DNA of 64,000 nucleotides from Streptomyces sp. SUK 48 (GTDB taxonomy: Bacteria; Actinomycetota; Actinomycetes; Streptomycetales; Streptomycetaceae), in the NCBI RefSeq assembly GCF_009650765.1, contig NZ_CP045740.1, positions 4,936,001 to 5,000,000 on the forward strand, written 5' to 3'. A program made the position numbers and the translations under genes. Position 1 is the stretch's first letter; every line of letters starts with the position of its first letter. The notes under the pieces were generated by a model. The model saw only the letters and a program-made list of their open reading frames with translations. It ran no database searches and had not been told where the DNA came from. This document shows, piece by piece, positions 8,079 through 15,954 of the stretch.

Positions 8079-8309
8079 CGAACTCTCCACTCCCATCTGC
8101 TGGAAACAGGCTCGGTCACCGTAGCCAACCATTCGAACAATTCCAGGCGCGGAATGCAGATTTTTCGACCAGTCCCCGGAGAATTCACAGAACTGACCCC
8201 CGCTGACTTTCCCTCACAGTCCTTGACAATGCTCTGACATCGGAGTCGTTGTCCCCTCACATCGCCCCGACCATCATGGTTGGCGGCCCTGCAAAAGGAG
8301 GAGAACGCA

Positions 8310-9461
8310 ATGGCTGGAGAAGAACACGGGGGCAGCCTTCCGGCGCCGCCCCGGCTGTCCGACGCGACCCTGCGGGACTCCGCGCACATGGCCGGCGTCG
8401 AGTTCGGCCCCAAGGACGCCGCGGTCATCGCGGACCTGCTGGTGAAGACCGGGATCGAGCTCGTCGAGGTCGGCATGGTGTCCGGCCCGGGCGCCAAGGA
8501 CGCCGATCTCGTCCTCGCCACCCACGAGGCCGTCGGCCCCGAGCGCAGCATGACGCTCGTCGTGGTGCGCGACCGGCAGCAGGTCGCGAGGGCGCTCGAC
8601 GAGGCCGAGCGCCTGGGCGTGCGGCACATCATGTACTCCATCCCGACCTCCGAGCAGCACGCGCAGCTCAAGCTCGGTTCGCCCAGCGCCAAGTTCCTGC
8701 ACACGCTGGCCCGTTCGGCGATCTCACAGGCCAAGGAGCGCGGCTTCCACGTCACCTTCAGCGGCGAGGACGGCGCCCGCACGCCCAAGGAGCGGCTCGT
8801 CCCCTACGTCGCCGCCGGGTTCGAGGCGGGTGCCGACCGGTTCCGGCTGGCCGAGACCGTCGCGTACCTCTCGCCCTGGCAGATGGAGGAGGTCATCGGG
8901 AACCTCACCGCGATCGACGGCTCCGAGATCGAGATCCACTCGCACAACATGCTCGGCATGGCCGTCGCCAACTCCCTCGCCGCCGTCCGCGCGGGCGCGC
9001 GGTGGATCTCGGCGACCGTCGGCGGCATCGGGGAACGCGGCGGCAACGCCCCGCTCGCCGAACTGCTCACCTCCCTGCGCGTCATCCACGGCGACACCCG
9101 CTTCGACCTGACCCACCTCACCGAGCTGTCGCGCGTCGCGCTGCACGGCGCCGGCCTCGGGGACGCCTTCCAGTCCGGGCCGACCACCCCGCACGCCTTC
9201 GCCTACGAACTGCCCGGCCAGCTCACGCACCCGGAGGCGTACGAGACGCTGCCCGCCGAACTCGTGGGCAACGCCCGGGGGTTGCGGGTCCGTACCCGCC
9301 TGACCACGGCGCTCGTCAAGTGGGCGCTGGCCGACTCGGGCGTCCTCGTCGACCTGGACGCCTTCACCTCCTGGCTCACCGAGCGGCAGGAGCGCGACGG
9401 CTCCCCCCTGCTCGACGCGGACGCGATCCGCAAGGCCGCCGTCGACTTCCAGGCCGTCTGA
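8310..9461 (+). CDS. Homocitrate/isopropylmalate synthase-like DRE-TIM metallolyase
   Basis: This has 383 residues. The TIM barrel begins LSDATLRDS, the D-x-x-x-R-D metal and substrate motif. It carries the second metal motif HSHN (IEIHSHNMLGMAVANS) and GGIGERGGNAPLAEL, the GERxGN signature of the homocitrate/2-isopropylmalate synthase branch rather than HMG-CoA lyase. It has no C-terminal regulatory domain. It likely condenses an acyl-CoA with a 2-oxoacid, or does the reverse. I see no aconitase or isocitrate-type dehydrogenase nearby to carry a homocitrate product further. The ATG at 8310 follows AAAAGGAGGAG. It leads the + strand biosynthetic run and diverges from the acyl-CoA dehydrogenase pair across 231 bp. 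Confidence 0.82.
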   Translation: MAGEEHGGSLPAPPRLSDATLRDSAHMAGVEFGPKDAAVIADLLVKTGIELVEVGMVSGPGAKDADLVLATHEAVGPERSMTLVVVRDRQQVARALDEAERLGVRHIMYSIPTSEQHAQLKLGSPSAKFLHTLARSAISQAKERGFHVTFSGEDGARTPKERLVPYVAAGFEAGADRFRLAETVAYLSPWQMEEVIGNLTAIDGSEIEIHSHNMLGMAVANSLAAVRAGARWISATVGGIGERGGNAPLAELLTSLRVIHGDTRFDLTHLTELSRVALHGAGLGDAFQSGPTTPHAFAYELPGQLTHPEAYETLPAELVGNARGLRVRTRLTTALVKWALADSGVLVDLDAFTSWLTERQERDGSPLLDADAIRKAAVDFQAV

Positions 9462-9500
9462 ACCCCTCTGGCCTCCTCTGGCCCCCTCTGACCCCGTCTG
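9461..9500. repeat. Short 10-bp tandem repeat between genes
   Basis: Four consecutive 10-base units each end in TCTG. The last codons of the upstream gene have the same form (AGGCCGTCTG), so the array may have spread from the gene end by slippage. No function is implied. Confidence 0.55.
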
Positions 9501-9575
9501 AACCCGCCAGTACTTGCTTCCCCCCACCCCACCCCGCCCCACCCCGATCCCGTACGACGAACCAGGAGTTGATCC

Positions 9576-9761
9576 ATGTCCACCGCCACCCTCACCGGCG
9601 ACTGCCCCGAGTGCGAGACCGACCTGACCGTGCCGCCGATGGTCCAGGGCGAGACCCTCTCCTGCCCCGAGTGCATGCTCACGCTGCGCGTGGAGGAGAT
9701 ACAGGACGGCCGGCTGTCCCTCCAGATGGTCGAGGTGCAGCTGCGCGACTGGGGCCAGTGA
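9576..9761 (+). CDS. lysW: LysW-family amino-group carrier protein with C-terminal Gln
   Basis: This 61-residue acidic protein has two CPEC zinc knuckles (Cys10/13 and Cys30/33) and the LysW ending. LysW-type carriers protect and carry an amino acid on the side chain of a C-terminal Glu, in a conserved ...EDWGE tail, during lysine or arginine synthesis. In Streptomyces they also serve vazabitide-type secondary pathways. Here the tail reads QLRDWGQ and stops, so the acceptor side chain is an amide. Either the Gln is deamidated first, chemistry happens elsewhere, or a base is miscalled (CAG for GAG at 9756-9758). The ATG follows CAGGAG; the next gene starts 1 base after the stop. Confidence 0.93.
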   Translation: MSTATLTGDCPECETDLTVPPMVQGETLSCPECMLTLRVEEIQDGRLSLQMVEVQLRDWGQ

Positions 9762-9762
9762 G

Positions 9763-10617
9763 ATGACCCTGAGAGTCGCCATCGTCGCGGACCGGGTCGG
9801 CTGGGAGGAGCGCGAACTCATCCGCCGCGCACCGGACCTGGGGCTCCAGGTCGACTGGATCAACGACGAGTCCCTGTGCCTGGGGGAGTCGCAGTCCCGG
9901 ACCGCCTCCATCGACGGCTACGACGCCCTGCTCGTCCGCAGCCGCAGCTACACCCGGGGCGGACTCCTCGCCACCCTGGCCGAGTCGAGCGGCGTACCCG
10001 TCCTCAACTCCGCCACCGCCATCCACGCCTGCGAGAACAAGCTGGTGCTGCGCGCCCTGCTGCGCGCCGCGGGCGTGCCGGTGCCGGAGTTCCGGCTCGC
10101 CCTGTCCCGCCGGGACTTCACCCGGGCCCTGGACGACCTGGGCCTGCCCGTGGTGCTCAAGCCCGTCTACGGCGGCATGGGCAAGCGCGTCACCCTGGTC
10201 CGTGACGCCGATCTGGCGCAGTCCGTCTACGACTACGTCGAGGACCTCGGCCACGCCTTCGAACAGGCATGCCTGGTGGAGCCGTACCTGGGCGGCGGCT
10301 CGGTCCGCTGCCTGGTCGTCGGCCGGGAGATCGTCGCCGCCGCCGAGTTCGAGAGCGCCGGGGCCGACTGGCGCAGCAACGCGGCGCTCGGCAACCAGAG
10401 CCGGGCCCTCACCCACGACCCCGAGGTGCAGAAGCTGGTCGACGGTGTCGTGGACCAGCTCGGTGACGGCATCTACGGCGTCGATCTCTTCAGGACACCG
10501 GCCGGCCACCTCGTCAACGAGGTCAACCACGCCCCCGCCTGGCGAGGGGTGGCCTCGGTCACCGGAGCGGACATCCCGGCGGCCATCGCCCGTCACCTCC
10601 AGGAGATATTCGCATGA
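9763..10617 (+). CDS. lysX: LysX/RimK-like ATP-grasp ligase
   Basis: The 284-residue ATP-grasp enzyme is the usual length of LysX. The ATP-binding loop is VLKPVYGGMGKRVTLV, and the metal-binding end is YGVDLFRTPAGHLVNEVNHAPAWRG, with the Glu/Asn pair that binds magnesium. LysX joins the alpha-amino group of an amino acid to the carrier's terminal side-chain carboxylate. Here the partner is the LysW-like protein encoded 1 base upstream. The segment NHAPAWRG replaces the NTxPEF-type end of lysine-pathway LysX, hinting at another substrate. It overlaps the reductase gene by 4 bases, so translation is probably coupled. Confidence 0.88.
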   Translation: MTLRVAIVADRVGWEERELIRRAPDLGLQVDWINDESLCLGESQSRTASIDGYDALLVRSRSYTRGGLLATLAESSGVPVLNSATAIHACENKLVLRALLRAAGVPVPEFRLALSRRDFTRALDDLGLPVVLKPVYGGMGKRVTLVRDADLAQSVYDYVEDLGHAFEQACLVEPYLGGGSVRCLVVGREIVAAAEFESAGADWRSNAALGNQSRALTHDPEVQKLVDGVVDQLGDGIYGVDLFRTPAGHLVNEVNHAPAWRGVASVTGADIPAAIARHLQEIFA

Positions 10618-11672
10618 TCCGCGTGGGAATCATCGGCGCCTCCGGGCTCGCCGGCGGTGAACTGATCAGGCTGGTGAGCCAGCATCCCGAGCTCGAACTG
10701 ACCTTCCTCGGCGGCGACTCCAGCGCCGGGCGGAGCCCCGCCCAGCTGCATCCCGGGCTCCGTCTCGATCTGGGGCTGGTCGTCGAACGCGTCACGGCGG
10801 ACGCCCTCGCCGAGCGGTGCGACGTGGTGTTCCTCGCCACGCCCGCCCCGGTCTCGGCCGAACTCGCCGCCCTCCTCGCCGACCGCGTCCCGTGCGTGAT
10901 CGACCTGAGCGGCGCCTTCCGTATCCGCTCCCCCCGGCTGCACGAGCGCTGGTACCCCAAGGCCACGCGGTCGGACGGACTCGCCGACCGCTTCGTCTAC
11001 GGCGTACCGGAACTCGTCGGGGACCAGCTGGCCGGCGCCCCGCTGATCTCCGTACCCGGCTGCTACGCCACCGCGATCACCCTCGGGCTCGCCCCGCTGA
11101 CCCTCGGCCTCGGGCTGCACCTGAAGACCGTGGTCGTGGACGGCAAGAGCGGCTCCAGCGGCGGCGGTCTGCAACTGCGGGTGCCGGACCTGCACCCGCT
11201 GCGCAACGGGGCCATCGCGCCGTACGCCCCGACCGGGCACCGGCACGCCGCCGAGGTGAGCGACTTCCTGGAGCGCGGCAAGCCCGGCACCGTCGGCTCG
11301 CTGAGCATGTCGGCGTACGGCGTCTCGCATGTCCGCGGGCTGCTCGCCAGCATCTACGCGTTCACCGACGACGAGGTGGACGGCCGTGAACTCCAGCGCG
11401 CCTACCTGCGCTTCTACAAGGGGAAGCGGTTCGTGCGGGTGCGCAGGAACACCGAGACGCTGATCCCGGTGCCCGACCCGCAGGCGGTCCTCGGCTCCAA
11501 CTTCTGCGACGTGAGCGTCCTGTACGACGAGGAGGGCGGCCGGATCGTCGTCCTCGCCGCCCTCGACAACCTCGTCAAGGGCGCGGCGGGCCAGGCGCTC
11601 CAGGCCATGAACCGGCGGTTCGCACTCCCCGAGGAGACGGGCCTGGCGATGCAGCCGGTGATGCCCGCATGA
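10614..11672 (+). CDS. argC: ArgC/LysY-like acyl-phosphate reductase (semialdehyde former)
   Basis: The 352-residue enzyme has a Rossmann start (VGIIGASGLAGGELIRL), the catalytic Cys in SVPGCYATAI, KSGSSGGG, and the His of GHRHAAEV. These are hallmarks of N-acetyl-glutamyl-phosphate reductase and LysY. It should reduce a carrier-bound acyl-phosphate, made by the kinase encoded next, to an aldehyde with NADPH. Its place between LysX-like and LysZ-like genes, with 4-base overlaps on both sides, argues for the carrier-linked substrate over N-acetylglutamate. This copy sits in the accessory cluster, not with argJBD, so it is not expected to be the housekeeping argC. Confidence 0.88.
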   Translation: MIRVGIIGASGLAGGELIRLVSQHPELELTFLGGDSSAGRSPAQLHPGLRLDLGLVVERVTADALAERCDVVFLATPAPVSAELAALLADRVPCVIDLSGAFRIRSPRLHERWYPKATRSDGLADRFVYGVPELVGDQLAGAPLISVPGCYATAITLGLAPLTLGLGLHLKTVVVDGKSGSSGGGLQLRVPDLHPLRNGAIAPYAPTGHRHAAEVSDFLERGKPGTVGSLSMSAYGVSHVRGLLASIYAFTDDEVDGRELQRAYLRFYKGKRFVRVRRNTETLIPVPDPQAVLGSNFCDVSVLYDEEGGRIVVLAALDNLVKGAAGQALQAMNRRFALPEETGLAMQPVMPA

Positions 11673-12478
11673 GCGGCCCGGGCACGGCACCCGAAGCCAC
11701 CCCGACCGTCGTCAAGCTCGGCGGCAGCTGCCTCGACGATCTCGCCGGCGGCTGGTGGGACGACCTGGCGCGGCACGCCGAGGGCCGGCCGCTGATCCTG
11801 GTGCACGGCTGGTCCAAGCCGCTGAAGAAGCTCAGCGCCCGCTACCGGGAGCCCTCCGCGATCCTGCGCGACCGGTACGGCAACCAGAGCCGCTGGACCA
11901 CGCCCGAGGTCATCGAGGACATCAAGGCGGTCAGCGCCGAGCTGGGCGAGACGGTCCTCGGCCGGCTCGAACAGCGCGGGATCACCGCGGAACGGCTGCT
12001 CGCCAGCGACGGGCTCGTCAGCGCGGGCGAGGGCGAGCGCTGGTGGTGGCGGGACAAGCAGCTGGTCAAGCTGGAGAACCTGGTCGGCCCGATCACCGGC
12101 GTCGACCCCACCGCGCTGAAGAACCTCCAGCCGGGCCACGCCTGTCTCGTCACCCCGCTCGCCCGCAACGCGGCCGGGCAGGAGGTCAACACCGACGCCG
12201 ACCGGGCGGCGGCCGCGATCGCCGGCGCGACCGGCGCCACCGATCTGGTGCTGGTCACCGACGTCGAACACCTGCTGATCGACGGCGAGCCGGTCCGCGA
12301 GATCACCGCCCGGGCCGCCGCCGAGTTCCGCGACAAGGGCGCGACCGGAGGCATGCGCAAGAAGCTGCGCGCCGCCGGCGAGGCACTGGAAGCGGGCGTG
12401 GCGCGCGTCGTCATCGGCAGCGCCCCGGTCACCGACCTGCTCGCCGCCCGCACCGGCACCGTCATCACCCGACCATGA
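11669..12478 (+). CDS. ArgB/LysZ-like amino-acid kinase
   Basis: This has 269 residues in the amino-acid-kinase fold. It opens VVKLGGSCLDD and contains TPLARNAAGQEVNTDADRAAAAIA and VLVTDVEHLL, then the GGMRKKLRAAGEAL segment. These match [LysW]-aminoadipate/acetylglutamate kinases, which phosphorylate the distal carboxylate of the protected amino acid. The usual glycine-rich VHGGG loop reads VHGWSKPLKKLS, so the substrate-facing loop has diverged. It starts inside the last codons of the reductase gene (ATGA overlap) and is followed by the amidotransferase, part of one operon. Confidence 0.85.
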   Translation: MSGPGTAPEATPTVVKLGGSCLDDLAGGWWDDLARHAEGRPLILVHGWSKPLKKLSARYREPSAILRDRYGNQSRWTTPEVIEDIKAVSAELGETVLGRLEQRGITAERLLASDGLVSAGEGERWWWRDKQLVKLENLVGPITGVDPTALKNLQPGHACLVTPLARNAAGQEVNTDADRAAAAIAGATGATDLVLVTDVEHLLIDGEPVREITARAAAEFRDKGATGGMRKKLRAAGEALEAGVARVVIGSAPVTDLLAARTGTVITRP

Positions 12479-12489
12479 GGAGCAAGCGC

Positions 12490-13053
12490 GTGGCGCAGTC
12501 CCGGGTACTCGTCGTCAACAACGGAACGCTGTCGCTGAAACAGCTCCGCAAGCGGTTCGAGGAACTCGGCTCGGACACCGACGCGGTCGACGCGGCGTCC
12601 GTGCCGGACCGGCTCGGCGGCCGCTACCAGGCGATCGTCCTGAGCGGCACCAAGGTGCGGGCCTACGACCGCGCCCACTACAAACCGCTCGTCGACCTCG
12701 TCATGACCGCCGGCGTGCCGGTCTTCGGGATCTGCGGCGGCATGCAGATCCTCGCGGTCGCGGCGGGCGGCCGGCTCGCCGAGGGACCCCAGCGGGTCGG
12801 CGGCCACGAGGTGCGGGTGGACAAGGAGGAGCCGCTGTTCACCCATGTGAAGCCGACCGTGACCGTCTTCCACCGGCACACCCTCTACCTCCGGGAAGCA
12901 CCCCCCGGCTTCCGCTCCATCGGCCGCTCCGAGCACGCGCCCGTGGAGTTCCTGAGCTCCGACGACGGCCGGATCCTCGGCTCGCAGGCGCACCTGGAGT
13001 TCCGCAGCGACGGCCTGGAGATCCTGCGGGGCTTCGCCGAGCTCTACCAGTGA
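12490..13053 (+). CDS. Class I glutamine amidotransferase domain protein
   Basis: The 187-residue protein is a stand-alone GATase1 domain. It has the nucleophile Cys82 in FGICGGMQILA and the His168/Glu170 pair in QAHLEF, so the full catalytic triad is present. Such domains hydrolyse a glutamine side chain and usually pass ammonia to a partner synthase, which is not obvious here. The GTG at 12490 follows GAGGAG by 7 bases; an ATG at 12475 overlapping the kinase stop is the alternative. Because the carrier protein of this operon ends in Gln, this enzyme is a candidate for deamidating it, or it may supply ammonia for an amide or amine in the product. Both are inferences. Confidence 0.82.
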   Translation: MAQSRVLVVNNGTLSLKQLRKRFEELGSDTDAVDAASVPDRLGGRYQAIVLSGTKVRAYDRAHYKPLVDLVMTAGVPVFGICGGMQILAVAAGGRLAEGPQRVGGHEVRVDKEEPLFTHVKPTVTVFHRHTLYLREAPPGFRSIGRSEHAPVEFLSSDDGRILGSQAHLEFRSDGLEILRGFAELYQ

Positions 13054-13104
13054 CCGCGCACGGTCCCTCCCCCTCACCACCTCCACGCAGGCAAGGACTT
13101 GGCA

Positions 13105-14220
13105 ATGAGTGAACTGGAAAACCCACAGCCCGCGTTCACGGTCCACCTGAACGGCAGCGGCGGCGCGCTCAGGGGCTGGGTCGTCGTCGACTCCCTCCAC
13201 GACGGCCTGGCCATGGGCGGCGTACGGATGACCACCGGGGTCACCGAGGAAGAGGTCGCCGGTCTCGCCCGCGACATGACGCACAAGTTCATCCTCGCCG
13301 GGCTGCCCATCGGCGGCGCCAAGGGGGGCATCGTCTCCGACGGCACGGACCGGCAGGAGACCTTCCGCACCTTCGGCCGCACCGTCAAGCCGCTGCTGCA
13401 CGGCGGCATCCACCTCGGCATCGACATGGGCGTCACCCCCGCCGACCGCGCCGTCTTCTTCGCCGAGGCCGGCTACGACCCCCGCTACCGGCTGGGCGCG
13501 CCGGACATGCCGATCGACTGGCGCACGTACTACGAGCCCCTGATCGACTGCACCGGCCACGGGGTCGGCGTGGCGGCGGTCACCGCCCTGGAGGCGAGCG
13601 GCCGTACCGGGCCCGCCCGGGTCGTCGTCCAGGGCTTCGGCGCGGTGGGCCGGGCGGTCGCCCGGTTCCTGGAGGACCGCGGCCATGTGATCGTCGGCGT
13701 GGCCGATGTGGCGGGCACCATCAGCGCGGACCGGCTTCCGGTGGCCGAACTGCTGTCCATCACCGACGAGTTCGGGCTGATCGACCGCTCCCGGCTGCCG
13801 CAGCACGTCACCGCCTCCACCGAGCCGGACGCCTGGCTCGACGTCGACGCCGATCTGCTGGTCCTCGCCGCCCAGAAGTACGCCCTGAACGACGGCAACG
13901 CGCACCGGCTGCGGGCCGGCCTGGTGGTGGAGGGCGCGAACCTCGCCTCCAGCGCCGAGGCGCGGGACAAGGCGCGGGCCTCCGGCGCCACGCTGGTCCC
14001 GGGCGTCATCGCCAACATCGGCGGGGCCGGCTCGGCCGCCCTGGCCGTCACCCGCGTCGTCCCCTTCGAGCTGGCGGCGGACGCCCGCAAGGAATGGGTC
14101 TTCGACTGGATCGGCGACCGGGTCCGCCGCAACACCCGGGACCTGCTGGAGATCGCCGCCGCGACCGCCGGAGACCCGCTGCCCGAACTGCTCAAGACCC
14201 GGCGTGAGGAGCGGCGATGA
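13105..14220 (+). CDS. Glu/Leu/Phe/Val dehydrogenase-family enzyme
   Basis: The 371-residue enzyme has the substrate and catalytic lysines in MTHKFILAGLPIGGAKGGI, a DMGVTPADRAVF stretch, and the NAD-binding core VVVQGFGAVGRAVARFL. It interconverts an L-amino acid and its 2-oxoacid with NAD(P) and ammonia. The short length is nearer leucine/phenylalanine dehydrogenase than standard glutamate dehydrogenase. The ATG at 13105 follows AAGGAC. It may aminate an oxo intermediate or recycle ammonia released by the adjacent amidotransferase. Its stop overlaps the next start (ATGA), so the operon continues. Confidence 0.87.
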   Translation: MSELENPQPAFTVHLNGSGGALRGWVVVDSLHDGLAMGGVRMTTGVTEEEVAGLARDMTHKFILAGLPIGGAKGGIVSDGTDRQETFRTFGRTVKPLLHGGIHLGIDMGVTPADRAVFFAEAGYDPRYRLGAPDMPIDWRTYYEPLIDCTGHGVGVAAVTALEASGRTGPARVVVQGFGAVGRAVARFLEDRGHVIVGVADVAGTISADRLPVAELLSITDEFGLIDRSRLPQHVTASTEPDAWLDVDADLLVLAAQKYALNDGNAHRLRAGLVVEGANLASSAEARDKARASGATLVPGVIANIGGAGSAALAVTRVVPFELAADARKEWVFDWIGDRVRRNTRDLLEIAAATAGDPLPELLKTRREERR

Positions 14221-15871
14221 CCTCCACGACCACCGCCATCCTGGCCACCGCGTCGGCCGCGGACCGCATGGCGGAGTACCGGCGGCGCGGCTGGTGGCGG
14301 GACGAGACCTTCCTCGACGACCTGCGCCGCCAGGCACGGGAGCGGCCGCGCAAGCCGGTCATCGCCGGGCGCCGGCTCGCCGAGGCGCGCACCGACACCC
14401 TCGACTACGCCGAACTGGCGCGGCTCACCGACCGGTTCGCCGGAGCGCTGCTCGAACTGGACGTGCGGCGGGGCGACGTGGTCGCCGTGCAGCTGCCCAA
14501 CCGGTGGGAGATGGTGCCCCTGATGTTCGCCTGCATGGCGGTCGGCGCGGTGATCTGCCCGATCGCGCCGGTCTGCCAGGAGGACGAGTTACGCCACCGG
14601 CTGGCGCTCACCGAGGCGAAGGTGTGCGTCACCGTGCCCCAGTGGGAGGGCTATCCGCTCGCCGAGACCGTCACCGCGCTCAAGGGCGAACTGCCGCTGG
14701 ACCACGTGCTGGTGGTCGACGGGCACGCCCCGAGGGCGCCCTCGACTTCCACGACCACTTCGTCGCCACCCACTGGGAGAAGCAGCGCTCGGCCGACCTG
14801 GAGGGCCGCCAGCTGCGCCCCGACGAGCCGTTCGTGGTGCTGTTCACGTCCGGCACGACCGGCTACTCCAAGGGCGTGGTGCACAGCCAGAACACGGTCC
14901 ACTCGGGCGTGCGCGGCTATGTGGACACCTTCCTGCTCCGCGACGACCTGGTCGTCGTCGTCACCACCCCGCTGGTGCACTACTCCGGCTTCGGCCAGGG
15001 CATCCTCGCCGGGGTGATGCTCGGCGGCACGATCGCCTTCCAGGACGGACCCGACCACGCCGGTCTGCTGGACCTGGTCGAGCGGTACGGCGGCACGCTG
15101 CTGTACGGCCCGCCGCCCACGCTCTCCGGGGTCGCCCGCGCCCAGCGGATCGACCCGCACGACGTGTCCAGCCTGCGGCACACGGTCACCGGCGCGGCCC
15201 CGGTGCTCCAGCCGCTGGTGGACGAGCTGCGCCAGACCTTCGGGGCGCGCACGTACTCGGTGTGGGGCATGTCGGAGTTCGGCCCGGTCACCATCAGCCG
15301 GCTCGACTACAACCAGGACTGGGCGGCGCACAGCCACGGCCGGCCCATCGACTCCATGGAGATCCGCATCAGCCTGTGCCACGACCTCACCCAGCGGGCC
15401 GCGGTGGGCCGGCTCCAGGTGCGCGGCGCGTCCCGGGCGCTCGGCTACTACAAGCAGCAGGACGTCTTCGACGCCGAACTCAGCGAGGACGGCTGGTTCG
15501 ACACCGGTGACGTGGCACGCGAGGACGGCCGGGGCGGCATCCGCATCCTGGGGCGCGCCAAGGACACCATCCTGCGGGACGGGACCGTCGTACCGATGGC
15601 CGAGCTGGAGGCGATCATCTCCCGGCACCCGAAGGCGGCCGAGGCCGCGCTGGTCGGCCCCAACGGCACGGTCGACGACCCGATCCTCGCCGTCGTCGTC
15701 CCGCGCGCCGGCACCACCCTGACGCTGGAGGAGATCCGCTCCTACCTGCGCGAGGCGGAGCAGGACCCCCGCTTCTACCCGGAGCGCCTGGAGGTCGTCA
15801 CGGCCCTGCCCAAGACCCTCACCGGGAAGGTCCGCAAGGTCGCCCTGCGGGAGCGCTTCGCCGGGTCCTGA
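14217..15871 (+). CDS. AMP-forming acyl-CoA synthetase-like ligase with an apparent frameshift
   Basis: Two frames together encode one ANL-superfamily enzyme of about 550 residues. The N-terminal part (from ATG 14217) includes GDVVAVQLPNRWEMVPLMFA. After about 14725-14732 the reading continues in another frame with LFTSGTTGYSKGVVHS (ATP loop), YSVWGMSEFG, WFDTGDVA and the C-terminal LPKTLTGKVRK lysine. One base appears to be missing in GCCCCGAG. Either the assembly has an indel or the gene is broken. Similarity looks nearest to cyclohexanecarboxylate-CoA ligase-type enzymes. A TTA codon at 14589-14591 (residue 125) implies bldA dependence. It would activate a carboxylate to a CoA ester, possibly for the two acyl-CoA dehydrogenase-like enzymes. 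Confidence 0.85.
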
Positions 15872-15954
15872 CCGCCTCCCGGCCTCCCCGCGTCCCCGTC
15901 TCCCCGCCGCGACCCCGTCACCCGCCCGCCCGGCCCGACCCGTTGGAGCCCGCC

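Noticed and set aside
10614..12478. ArgC- and ArgB-like genes as the housekeeping arginine pathway
   Set aside because: argJ and argD are absent, while LysW and LysX-like genes overlap or abut them; the kinase loop is also non-standard.
11842..14337. Long - strand frame across the kinase, amidotransferase and dehydrogenase genes
   Set aside because: It is the complement of three well-supported + strand genes and has no family motif or ribosome site.
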